NCBI GenBank assembly: GCA_051453625.1
Contig: JBOZIK010000001.1
Span: 218,054,533-218,096,360, forward strand
From: Welwitschia mirabilis
Lineage: Eukaryota; Gnetophyta; Gnetopsida; Welwitschiales
Reading direction: 5' to 3'
Length of the DNA: 41,828 nt
This document shows positions 32,401 through 41,828 of the stretch, in pieces. The position numbers were made by a program, and so were the translations under genes. The notes under the pieces are model-generated. The model had not been told where the DNA came from, did no database searches, and saw only the letters and a program-made list of their open reading frames with translations. Positions within the stretch are counted from its first letter, which is position 1; the number at the start of each line of letters is the position of its first letter.

Positions 32401-32499
32401 AAATCCTAAAAAATATTATTTGGAGAAATAAAAAAGAAATCAAGTTAAGCTAGAAATAGAGGAAGAAGACCTAGAAATTGATAATAGGATGTATTGTTA

Positions 32500-33500
32500 A
32501 AGATAAAGCTTTATTCTAACTTATGAGTAATATGGAAAAATGCCATTTACATTCCTCAAATTACCTCAGTTCCAAGGAGAATCTTTTTGGATAAATAGAA
32601 ATTATAATATTTTATAAGTCCATGGTACTAAATAATTTGTATCAAGTTATTATTTGGAAGATGATGGATATTTTAGACCCTTAAACTATGACACTCATTA
32701 GCTAGAAGAATTAATCCTTATTAATTCCTAATTCTTTGGATTTTCTTGAGAAGATTAGAAATTTAAGCATTACATCTACACCTACGTTTATAGGAAAATA
32801 CTAAAGGACCTTTACTCCATCTAAGATTATATAACTCCTTTTGTAAGGAAAAATATCTAAACTTAGAATCTAATTATATAAGATATTTTCCCCTTTTTAT
32901 TAAAGGGAAAGTTTATTATGGTATCATATGAATCCCAACCATGATTTTAGCTCACAATTAAATATACTTTCTTGAATAAATTCTAGCTCATGACAATGGT
33001 TGAAAACTTAAGAGAGCAATTATTGAACATTAAACAAAAATAAAATGAAAGAGTCAATAAATTCATGTATAGGTATAAAATATTGCTACCAAAATGTTAT
33101 AACCATGGAATCTCCACTACAGAAAGAATTAGAGCCCTACTTAGAAGATTACAAAAACAAATCCTAAAGGAGTTAGACTTTTTATGCAGGAGAAGTATTA
33201 AGACTAAGAATCTTTAATAAATATGCCAGATCATCACCCAACTATATAACATAACTTAGGGAGGAGGATAAGAAAATAACAAAAAGAGGAAGGTAAATGA
33301 AGTATTAACATCTAAAAATAAAATGCATTGTGTATAGGTCTAAACATATCAACCTTATAAAAGAGGTAGCCAAAAAAGTAACTAATAGTAGGATAGAAGG
33401 CTTTGATCAATTAGCTATATAACATCTAAAATAGAAAGAAGTTATTACTTGTGAATATTATGGAAAATATAACCATGAGGAAAAAAAGTATTCCTGGATG
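32500..33500 (+). pseudogene. Ty3/gypsy (Tat/Athila-like) gag remnant
   Basis: Includes MPFTFLKLPQFQGE near 32,540, a retrotransposon-gag-like segment (KFMYRYKILLPKCYNHGIST, TERIRALLRRLQKQILKELD, about 33,060-33,200) and a zinc knuckle ITCEYYGKYNHEEKKYSW (about 33,450-33,500). Compared with the C-x2-C-x4-H-x4-C pattern, the second and fourth Cys are both Tyr, each a G-to-A change. It precedes protease and RT in the same direction. Confidence 0.6.
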
Positions 33501-34189
33501 CAAGAATTTATCAAATAATTATACATAAGATTTAAATACAAGAAATTATCCTCAAGAAAGAAAGAAACCATACATTTATCAAAATAGAAAATGGAAAGGC
33601 AAATCAGAAAAGCCCTTATACAAATATATAAAATTTAAGAAATAATAATAGTTTAAATATTATCAAAATTAGAGAAATAATGTTAAACAAAATAATGAGA
33701 ATAAACAAGAAGTAGAAAATAAAAAAGGAAAATCTCCTATTCAACCTTAACCAAATGTAAGGGAAGTCATTGCTAAATCTATGAACAAGTTAGAGAAACC
33801 TATGATAATAAATAAGACTTATAAAAGAAAAAAGAATTCAATTATCTTACTAATAGAGTAAGAATCTAGGAAAGAAAATGAAGTAGTGAGGAGTAAGAAA
33901 TGAAAACCTTTATTATTTTTAACAAGAAGTAAACAAATTGAGCATCAAAACGTTGACAAATGTTTAAAATACTTAGAAAAGTTATAGAGAGTACAACAAT
34001 TTCTTTACTTTTATAAAGATTTTAAAATAAGTTTCTATGTATTGGAGGAAAATGAAGAGCATGTGATTAAAACAATAAAATGGAAAGAAAATTAAAAAGA
34101 AAAAGGAAAAGAGATGATTAAGAAAGATAAAGTTTCTTAAGCCTCTATACAAGTTCTTTAGAATAAATAGTATGAAGAGTATAATGACC

Positions 34190-34510
34190 TATGAATCCCC
34201 ATAATAGATACAAAATTTCATAATAAATTAAAGGTATATGATTTACTAAATTTAAGAGCTAGTGTTAAAGTTATAACTCATGAGACTTATGAAGAATTAG
34301 AAAAATCAAAGGTAATATTCTATCAAGGGATTAGCAGATGGATCAACACTAATGCCTAAAGGAGTTTTAAAGGATGTACCTTTTAAACACTCAGGGTTTA
34401 TTTATTTAATTGATTCTTTAGTAACAAAAACTCCAAGGAGATACTTATACAGTTATATGAGGAAGGTCATGAATGGCTACTTCTAATGCCACCATTTACT
34501 CTAGGAAATG
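34190..34510 (+). pseudogene. Tat/Athila-like aspartic protease remnant
   Basis: Reads LLNLRASVKVITHETYEELE, then in another frame GLADGSTLMPKGVLKDVPFK and HSGFIYLIDSLV, then MPPFTLGNG. This corresponds to the plant pattern DLGASVN..P...YK.L, LADGS...PKG.LEDV.VK, FPVDFVV, P.ILGRPFL. The catalytic Asp is Asn (NLRAS). It lies between the knuckle and RT. Confidence 0.65.
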
Positions 34511-34919
34511 GATAATGAAAATTAGCTTAGAATAACTTAAATGAAAAAAAAAATATTAGATGCTACTATAATTGAAAAAACACAACCCAATATTAAAGCT
34601 AAAGCTAATGCTATTATATCTCAAGAGGCACATATATTATTAAAACAAAAAGGTAAAGAAAAATTTAAGGAATAATGTTTAGCTCCTCTAGTAATGCAAA
34701 AGTATTTAATTAAAGAAGGCTTAAAAATACATAGAAGTAAACCATTAATCATCAATAGCAATTTAACTCATTCTTAGAAAAAGAAATATAAGATAATATT
34801 AATTAAAATAAAATGATCCTTTACTTGGAATCATACTAATACTAAAAGAAAAGATCTAGGAATTTGCTAACACAGGATTTATTTATATACTTTAATTAAA
34901 ACCAAATAGTAAATTGAGA

Positions 34920-35680
34920 AACAAGGTAATTCATATATGTAGGAAGAAATTAAACAAATAATTCCTAATATTTTAGATGTAGGATTTATTTACCCTATGT
35001 TATACTTAGAGTGGGTTAGCCCTATTACCATATTCCCCAAAAATAATAATAAGTGGGGGGTTTGTATATATCTTAGAATGATATATGTAGTAACTTAGAA
35101 GGACCACTTGTCTATATATTTTGTAGATTAAGTTATAGAAAGGATATTTAAACATCAATATTATAGTTGTTTATATGAATACAGTGGCTATAACTAGGTT
35201 TTTATAGATTTACAAGATGAAAAAAGAAACTTTTACTTGTCATTACACTTATGCTGTCAAGGTACTTCCATTTATTTTATGTAATGGTTTAATCACTTTT
35301 GAAAGATTAGTAAATATTTTTTAGAATGTGGCAAGTATATTAGTACAATCTTCATAGATGAATTAGAAAAATTTAAAATAATTTTAATAATCACTTAATA
35401 GGTTAGAAAAAGTATTATAGAGATGTAAAGAGAAATGATTAAAACTAAGCTATTTAAAAAGTCATCTTATGGTGATAGAAGAAATAATTTTAGAACATAA
35501 AATATCTCAAAAAGGAATAGAAACTAATAAGCACAAGATTAATGCAATAATGATATACCACTGCTATTCAACTCAAGGAACTGAGATCTTTTTTGGAACT
35601 TATGGGCTATTATAGAAGATTTATAGCTAATTTTACTAAAATCACCAAACCCCTTAGTAATATTTTTGCAAAAGTATGTA
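34920..35680 (+). pseudogene. Tat/Athila-like reverse transcriptase remnant
   Basis: Reads LEWVSPITIFPKNNNKWGVC, KDHLSIYFVD*VIERIF, YEYSGYN*VFIDLQDEK, then after a very degraded palm, HLMVIEEIILEHKISQKGIE with TNKHKINAIM and FLELMGYYRRFIANFTKITK with PLSNIF. These match SEWVSPVVVVPKK, KDHFPLPFVDQVLDR, DGYSGYNQ, HKISKEGIEVD, SFLGH.GYYRRFI.NFSKI.KPL. The catalytic Asp-Asp box is not recognisable. Frameshifted repeatedly. Confidence 0.82.
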
Positions 35681-35719
35681 GAATATGATCAGACTTGTTA
35701 ATATTAAATTTCCTTATGA

Positions 35720-36160
35720 ATTTTGAAAAATAAATTAATTGAAGCACTTATTATATAAGGGCCTAATTGGTTAAAACCTTTTCATATAATGACTAATGCA
35801 TCAAGTTATTCTATGAGAGCTATTTTAGGATTTAAAAAAATATGATGAGAATAAACTTTATGCTATTTCTTATATTAGTAAAAATTTAAAGTTATCTTAA
35901 GAAAATTACATCATAACCGATAGAGAGGTATTAACATTATAATGGCATTAGAAAAACTTAGGCACTACATTTTAGGATACAAAGTAAAGATGTAAACTAA
36001 TCACAATGTTATTATATTTTTAATGAATGAAAAGGAAGCAAATTCAAAAATTTTAAGATGGCTATTATGTAGAAATTCAACCTAAGAATCATTAATAGCA
36101 AAGAAACATAAAATGTGGTAGTAGATTATTTATTACAATTAAATTTTTTTAGAGAAAAAA
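35720..36160 (+). pseudogene. Tat/Athila-like RNase H remnant
   Basis: Well preserved motif order: FHIMTNASSYSMRAILGFKK, ALEKLRHYILGYKVKM, TNHNVIIFLMNEKEANSKIL with RWLL. The family has MTDASSYALGAVLGQK, ALEKFRHYLLG.K, TDHNAIKFLMNKK, RWLLLLQEF. Two catalytic Asp residues (MTDAS, TDH) are both Asn here. Stops interrupt the middle section. Confidence 0.85.
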
Positions 36161-36199
36161 ACAAATAAATGTAAGAAATGAATTCTTAGAGAAGAATTT

Positions 36200-36395
36200 C
36201 TTAAAAATTCAAATAAACCTCTGGTATCTAAATATAGAAAATTTCATAGTTAGTAAGAAATTTCCATCCTATATGAATTACTATGAAAGAAAAAAATTAT
36301 TATAAGAAGCCAAGAATTATATATGGCATGATAAGATTCTATTTAAAAAATATAAAGATCCATTGACAAAATGCTAGTTTTGATGATTTCACTTG
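36200..36395 (+). pseudogene. Start of a Tat/Athila-like integrase, truncated
   Basis: Reads LWYLNIENFIVSKKFPSYMN with YYERKKLL*EAKNYIWHDKI and LFKKYKDPLTKC, the segment PWFADIVNYLV...RKKLL.E.KFYIWDEPYLFK that precedes the zinc domain. Homology stops near 36,395, so the zinc domain and catalytic core are missing. Confidence 0.72.
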
Positions 36396-37342
36396 TAAAA
36401 TACAATGTGTCTGGTATGCAAAGAAAGTATTAAAGATATCTTTTAACTAAGATAATACTTAATAGGATTTACTTAAAATACTCAAGACCATAGATAATTT
36501 ATTTTAGAATAAATCTTGGATAGTTTAACTATACATGTTTACAATGTGGAAGACATCTATGAGAGTGACATCTTTAGAATGAAAGATATTTATAATAAAG
36601 TTAAATCATAAATAGGAAAAAGGCATCTACAAGATCAAAGACATCTACACTAAAACTACACATAAATCTAATAAAGAACATGTATGATTTAAAAAATGTC
36701 TGTACTGAATTGAAGTAGGTAACTATGACACTCTATCTTCTCTTATCTTGATTAAGCACTATGCATTTTTTTTTCCTTTTCTCTTCCTTTCTTCCTTAAT
36801 ATTATTATGTAATAGACACAGTGGAACCTAGGATTAAATTTTACTTATTCCTTTATTAGCATTTTTATATTCTAAGAAAAATAAATCATAATAATATTAT
36901 ATATTTACCTATAATTAATTTCTAAATTATTTTATTTTATAAATAATAGCTATGTCATAAGTTTATGTTTTTTATTTCTTCCTATTTTTTTATCACATAA
37001 AAGATATCTTATGAATAGTTGAGAAGATGTAAACTTGTTATAAACATATATAGAAAAGTTCAAGGATAATATCTAATCAATATAATAGGATGTTGCAACT
37101 CTAATTAATGGATTTCAATTCAATATTCGGTCATCCTCTAGATGTGGGTTAGTTCTACTTTAAGCTCTAAATAATACAAACATGACTATGATCAACTTTA
37201 TAGGCTTTCACTTCATCTTAATATACCCCTAATGTAATTAATAGGTGGTACATGAGATGGATGCATGCTTAAAAATGACCATCACTTTTATGAAACATCT
37301 CTAAATGGTGTAAAATAATTCATTAATGCCAAGGGCTTAAGA
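36396..37342. other. Non-coding stretch after the truncated integrase
   Basis: Contains several gacatctaYa-type words at about 36,545-36,660 (weak degenerate repeat), followed by AT-rich sequence. No gene or LTR end recognised. Confidence 0.4.
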
Positions 37343-37442
37343 NNNNNNNNNNNNNNNNNNNNNNNNNNNNNNNNNNNNNNNNNNNNNNNNNNNNNNNNNN
37401 NNNNNNNNNNNNNNNNNNNNNNNNNNNNNNNNNNNNNNNNNN
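37343..37442. other. Assembly gap (100 N)
   Basis: Placeholder gap exactly at the left end of the second chromovirus copy; its 5' LTR and leader would lie here if present. Confidence 0.99.
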
Positions 37443-37449
37443 CGCACCA

Positions 37450-38370
37450 TGGAACATAGGGTAACTAAGGGAATTAAGAAATTAGAAGGCTAAATTAACC
37501 AATTCTGCTTAAGAATGAATAGCTAATCCATAGAATCGATAGTATTCTCTCTCATCTAGAAGATGGACCTACAGAACACAATCCAAGGGTCTCACAAGAA
37601 TCACCATCTACATCAGAATAGCACACTCCCACCACTGCTATTAACCTTCAGAATATTCAAATGAGGTTATTAAACATGGAGGGAAATCTTCAAGATTTTC
37701 TAACAAATAGAGCTGACCATTCTAACTTTGAATAACATGAAGAAGAGAAAATAGGAAAGATAATACGCTTAAGGACCTATGAAGGTAAGGCTAGAACAAG
37801 CGAAGAAGTCATATCTTGGATCTGACAATTGGAGAATTACTTTGAAATTTGAAATATACCCCCAAAAAGGTAGTGCATATATTATACTACTTTTCTTATA
37901 GGGAATGCAGAGGAATGGTGGTCTAGATGTCAACAGAATGGGATACATTCATTAAAGAATTCAAAAGAAAATTTATCCAAGAGGTCTTTATCCAAGATTA
38001 AATGGTGGAATTCCAATGCCTATGCTTGGGTAAATGCCTGCTAGATGAAAATTAGTTCGAATTCTAGCACTTTATGAATTATCAGAAGAATTTCAAAGAG
38101 AAGCAACTAATTAATAGCTTTATTGGAATTGTACCACCCAAATTTAGAAGAATTTTGCACACTTTGGAGTTCAAGTCCACTGAGGATGCTTATCACAAAA
38201 TAAGACACTATCTTTAAGGTTAAGAGAATTGATGGATAGAATAACCATACCAAGGAGATATACAACCCCTTTAATCAAATACCAACAAGGGAACCATATA
38301 GAACTAATCTCACCTATCACGAGTGCCATAAGAGTGGCCACATTACTAGGAATTTCTCATACAGAGCATG
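37450..38370 (+). pseudogene. gag: Chromovirus copy 2 gag
   Basis: Matches copy 1: NYFEI.NIPPK-like capsid start, LLFL-type block, FIKEFKRKFIQEVFIQD and STEDAYHKIRHYL. Knuckle at 38,311-38,360 reads YHECHKSGHITRNFS: first Cys is Tyr and last is Phe, so zinc binding is lost. A segment of about 15 bp near 37,935 is missing relative to copy 1 (the run following tcaatagaaa). Confidence 0.82.
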
Positions 38371-38479
38371 ATCACGAATGTTCCTCAACATAATAAGCCT
38401 CAATGCTGCCATTTAAATAGGTGTAATTCATAATTAATATTCCATCCTAGAATTATATAGTCATATTTTATCTTTTGCT

Positions 38480-38790
38480 ATTTCATTCTTAATTAATAGT
38501 GATGCATCACACAATTTCATTTCACCATTATTATTTTATAAATTAAATATCATTCCTTTTAAAGAATAAGAATCCACTATAGGAGTTGCAGGAGGTAGTG
38601 TCCTTATGCAAGATGGGACTGCTACCCTTATCACTTTTACCATGAATGATTTACACTTTAGAGATAAATTTTATGTCTTTCAAATTAGGGAGTACCATGT
38701 CATTCTAGGAATCCTTTTCTTTATTTGATATAATTTTTGAATCAACTTTTATCAAAGGACCTTACAACTATTTACTTCATTTGGAAAATG
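38480..38790 (+). pseudogene. Chromovirus copy 2 protease
   Basis: Reads FLINSDASHNFISPLLFYKL, GVAGGSVLMQDGTATLITFT, LHFRDKFYVFQIREYHVILG. The catalytic Asp is Asn (38,495-38,497). HNFIS is closer to the family norm than in copy 1, so the two copies together indicate an ordinary DSGAS-type ancestor. Confidence 0.8.
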
Positions 38791-38999
38791 AATTTTTAAG
38801 GGGAGGGGAAGGGTAAAGAGATATTTTTAACCTCACCCAAATATATTGCAAAAGATATTTTAAAAAAAACAACTATTCATTGCCCTAGTATAGGTAGAAG
38901 ATCATAAAGAAGATCCCTTTATTTTAAAATAACTGCAAGAATTTTTAGATGTATTTGAAAACTCAAAAATGCTACCATCAAAGAGAAACATAAGCATGC

Positions 39000-39960
39000 A
39001 AGAAACGTAATTCTTGGAGAATAGCCAACAACCAGAGCACCTTATCACTTCTCAATAGTATAAATAAGAGAACTAAAGTTACAGATCGAGTATCTATTAT
39101 TAGAAGGAAACATTCGCCCTAGTGTATCATCATTAAGAGTAGTAGTGCTTTTTATTAAAAAGAAAGATGACACATTGTGGCTCTGCATTGACTACATATA
39201 ACTTAACAAGGTAACCATCAAGAATAGGTACCAGTTATTAATGATTTATTAGATCAACTACAAGAAACCAATAACTTTTCAAAGATTGATTTAAAATCTA
39301 GCTACCATCAAAGATGCATCAAGGATGAAGAAATTTACAAGACTACATTTAGAACAAGATATGGACATTATAAGTTTGTAGTAATGCCTTTTGGTTTGAC
39401 AAATGCCCCCACTACTTATATGAGTTTAAGGAATGGTGTTTTTTAATATTACTTGGATAAATTTATGATTGCTTTTTTAGATGATATTTTAATGTATTCT
39501 AGAAACTATAATGATCATGTTACACACTTGAAAAAAGTTCTACAGATTTTGTTTAAAAATGAATTATGGTAAAATTAATAAAATGTGAATTCTTTCAGAT
39601 AGAAATTAGTTATNNNNNNNNNNNNNNNNNNNNNNNNNNNNNNNNNNNNNNNNNNNNNNNNNNNNNNNNNNNNNNNNNNNNNNNNNNNNNNNNNNNNNNN
39701 NNNNNNNNNNNNNAGATTTTTTTTAAAAATGAATTCTGGTAAAATTAATAAAATTTGAATTCTTTTAGATAGAAATTAGTTATCTAAGTCATATTATCTC
39801 TAGTAAAGGAATCACGACATACCCAGTCAAAATACAAGTCATAAGAGAATGGCCAGAATTAAAAGATGCCATGCAAGTTTGAAGTTTCTTAAGATTAGCC
39901 AGCTTCTGTTAAAAATTTATTGCAAGATTCTCCCAACTTGTAGCACCATTAATAAACCTA
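39000..39960 (+). pseudogene. Chromovirus copy 2 reverse transcriptase
   Basis: Blocks [60 protein letters not shown] (FLDD intact, Asp codons 39,480-39,485) and, after the gap, EISYLSHIISSKGITTYPVK. The MPFGLTNAP block is complete here, unlike copy 1. The internal 100-N gap and about 70 bp of repeated flank disrupt it artificially. Confidence 0.9.
39541..39783. other. Gap with duplicated flanks (probable assembly artefact)
   Basis: The roughly 70 bp left of the 100-N gap (39,544-39,613) recur right of it (39,714-39,783) with about four mismatches, both ending atagaaattagttat. Copy 1 has this sequence once. Confidence 0.85.
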
Positions 39961-39999
39961 ACTAAAGTAACAAACATATTCTACTTTGATGACAAATTC

Positions 40000-40590
40000 A
40001 AGGAAGCATTTCTTAGATTGAAGCTAATCCTTATAACAGCACTAGTTCTTAAGATTATAGATGTAAATAAATCATTTACAGTTACCAAAAATACTTCTAC
40101 TCAAGGAATAAGAATTGTACTCAGCCAAAATGATTAATTGATTACTTATGAATCACAAAAATTAAACCAGCATGAGAAAAACTATCTTGTTCATGATTTG
40201 GAATTGCTAGCCATAGTACATGTTTTAAAATCTTAGAGGTACTATCTTGTGGGAAGAGAATTCCTTCTCAAAATAGACCATAAAATTTTGGAATACTTTC
40301 AAAAACAACCCCTTCGACAGAAGAGAAGATGGAATGAGCTACTTGTAAAATATGACTTTAAGTTATAGTACATCCTTGGAAAAGATAAANNNNNNNNNNN
40401 NNNNNNNNNNNNNNNNNNNNNNNNNNNNNNNNNNNNNNNNNNNNNNNNNNNNNNNNNNNNNNNNNNNNNNNNNNNNNNNNNNNNNNNNNACTTGTAAAAT
40501 ATGACTTTAAGTTATAGTACATCCTTGGAAAAGATAAAAAAGTGATAGATGCTCTGAGTAGAATGTGATGTATGTTAGCCACCACTATTA
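40000..40590 (+). pseudogene. Chromovirus copy 2 RNase H
   Basis: Reads STQGIRIVLSQND, ESQKLNQHEKNYLVHDLELL, AIVHVLKS*RYYLVGREFLL, KIDHKILEYFQKQPLRQKRR, and after the gap YILGKDKKVIDALSRM (the NVVADALSR block). An assembly duplication interrupts it at 40,341-40,538. Confidence 0.85.
40341..40538. other. Gap with identical duplicated flanks (assembly artefact)
   Basis: 49 bp at 40,341-40,389 are repeated exactly at 40,490-40,538 across a 100-N gap. Two contig ends that overlap were probably not merged. Confidence 0.93.
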
Positions 40591-40729
40591 TATTTAAGTT
40601 ATTTACCTTCCTCAAAACATCCTTAATTGATGATCCATACTTCAAAGGCATATATCAATAGGTCCAAGAAGGAAAATAATTAGATACATATATGATCTCA
40701 CAGGATGAATACCTACTAAAAGGAAGACA

Positions 40730-41460
40730 CATGTGCATTTCATAAGGTCCATGGAAAAGGAAGCTAGTGTCTAAACTGCATGAAGTTCCATATGCAGGAC
40801 ATTCAGAATTCATCCAAAACTATTACCAATTCTGGAAATATTGCTTTTATTTTAGAATAAAAGAATATTTAAAGGAATTCATCTATAAATGTCCTATACA
40901 TTAGCATATGAAGATCGATCAAGGCAGACCCATTGGTCTCCTTCAACCATTGGGGATATCACAATGGAAATGGAAATAAATATCCATGGATTTCATCACC
41001 AGTTTTTCACTCACTAATAGATAGCATAATGCAATTTTCATTTGTGTAGACAAGTTAATCAAAATGGCCCATTTCATTGCAGTTTAAGGCTCTAATACAG
41101 TAGAAGAACTAGCCCTTCAATTTATACAGGAATTTTTCAGATTATATGATGCACCATAGGTTATAGTGTCTAATCAAGATTCAAAGTTCTTGTTTGAGTT
41201 TTGGTAAAGCTTCTTCCAACACATAAGTACTAAACTTAGTTTTAGTACCGCATATCAACCAAAGATAGATGGCCAAACAGAAATAATAAATCATATATTA
41301 AAAGATGTTCTAAGGTGTTATGTAGCAAGAAGGGCCAAACAATGGAAGAACTATCTAAATTTGTAGAATTTGCTTATAATCAAACATTCCAAACTTCCGT
41401 TTAATGTTCACCTTTCAAAACAATGTATGACAGGAACTGTTGTACCCCTGTCATATGATT
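40730..41460 (+). pseudogene. Chromovirus copy 2 integrase
   Basis: Zinc region KLHEVPYAGHSEFIQNYYQF, then KEFIYKCPIH*HMK. Core: ISMDFITSFSLTN (first Asp kept), FFRLYDAP*VIVSNQDSKFL (second Asp now Asn), STAYQPKIDGQTEIINHILK (Glu kept). Complements copy 1: each copy lost different residues except the shared SN change at the second Asp. Confidence 0.87.
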
Positions 41461-41479
41461 AGATCCTTCACAGAGATCA

Positions 41480-41757
41480 GAAAAGATAGTGCCTTCAGAA
41501 TTAAAGATGATGGAAGAAGTGATCAATAAAATAAAAATATAGCTATAGGTAGCATAAGATCAGTATAAAATATACTATGATTAGAAGCACCAAACCTACA
41601 TATTTCAAATAGGTGAATAAGTACTACTAAGAACTAAGCAAAAAAGAAACTCCTTGAAGATAAGAAAATATAGCAAATTAGCATCATGATTCTGTGGTTC
41701 ATTTAAAATCCTTGAAAGAATAAGGGATCTAGCATATAAAATAGAGCTTCCTGTAGA
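41480..41757 (+). pseudogene. Chromovirus copy 2 integrase C-terminus, truncated
   Basis: Matches copy 1 up to DLAYKIELP, then diverges into unrelated sequence (41,758-41,828), losing the chromodomain-like tail. Confidence 0.7.
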
Positions 41758-41828
41758 GATAATAAGTTTCAATGATGAATGAAGAAACTGGTTTCAACAC
41801 TTTGTTATCTGCAGAAATTTAGAAGTTG

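Larger units (their letters stand above)
37443..41757 (+). mobile_element. Second copy of the chromovirus gag-pol, no LTRs visible
   Basis: Collinear with 24,750-28,760 of the complete element from just before gag to the integrase C-terminus, with abundant substitutions and small indels. It starts at a gap and ends at about 41,757, where similarity stops abruptly before the chromodomain. Same orientation as the complete copy. Broken by 100-N gaps at 39,614-39,713 and 40,390-40,489, each flanked by duplicated sequence. Confidence 0.92.

Noticed and set aside
33440-36395. Endogenous pararetrovirus (caulimovirid) instead of a retrotransposon
   Set aside because: RNase H is followed by an integrase start of Tat/Athila type, and no movement-protein or coat motifs were seen.
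40358-40651. 97-codon minus-strand open frame
   Set aside because: Spans an N gap and duplicated flanks and is the shadow of the RNase H region.

Overview
This is a gene-poor, AT-rich stretch of a plant nuclear genome. It is built almost entirely from old, decayed retrotransposons that carry plant-type Ty3/gypsy (chromoviral and Tat/Athila-like), Ty1/copia and LINE protein remnants. The species cannot be told from the sequence. No intact cellular gene, tRNA, rRNA or CRISPR array was found. Runs of N (10, 28, 100 or longer) are scaffold gaps.

Layout: 1-1,300 is a minus-strand Tat/Athila-like pol fragment (RNase H, then reverse transcriptase) that runs off the left edge. 1,340-3,300 is non-coding and holds a dispersed hairpin-like repeat. 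4,160-8,075 holds Ty1/copia debris on the plus strand: an RT/RNase H end, an LTR-like stretch with a 106-bp tandem duplication, a tRNA-Met-type primer site, then gag, integrase and the start of RT. 8,943-14,624 is a minus-strand Athila-type element, read right to left as RT, RNase H, integrase, a duplicated integrase tail and 3' region, then a probable 878-bp LTR. It is cut at 14,625 by an LTR of the chromovirus family described next. 14,871-17,570 is a plus-strand LINE ORF2 remnant (endonuclease end, RT, C-terminal part). 17,700-18,350 may be another retroelement-associated ORF relic.

20,420-29,586 is the centrepiece: a structurally complete Ty3/gypsy chromovirus with 415/416-bp LTRs, a 5-bp target duplication GCTAT, a tRNA-Met primer site, gag, protease, RT, RNase H, integrase, a chromodomain-like tail, a polypurine tract and the 3' LTR. 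Between its primer site and gag lie about 3.8 kb of extra, GC-richer sequence. This holds an antisense, intron-containing gene-like locus (about 23,540 down to 21,020), a TATA box facing it, and an array of about 30 copies of a CpG-bearing motif (consensus RACGTCGCACTY) between two outward-facing TATA boxes. This cargo is the most novel-looking part of the window.

32,400-36,390 is a plus-strand Tat/Athila-like gag-pol remnant. 37,443-41,757 is a second copy of the chromovirus gag-pol, without visible LTRs and broken by two gaps whose flanks are duplicated (likely unmerged contig ends). All coding regions are riddled with stops and frameshifts. Many losses are C-to-T or G-to-A changes, including Asp-to-Asn at catalytic sites and Cys-to-Tyr in zinc knuckles, as expected from long-term cytosine methylation and deamination.
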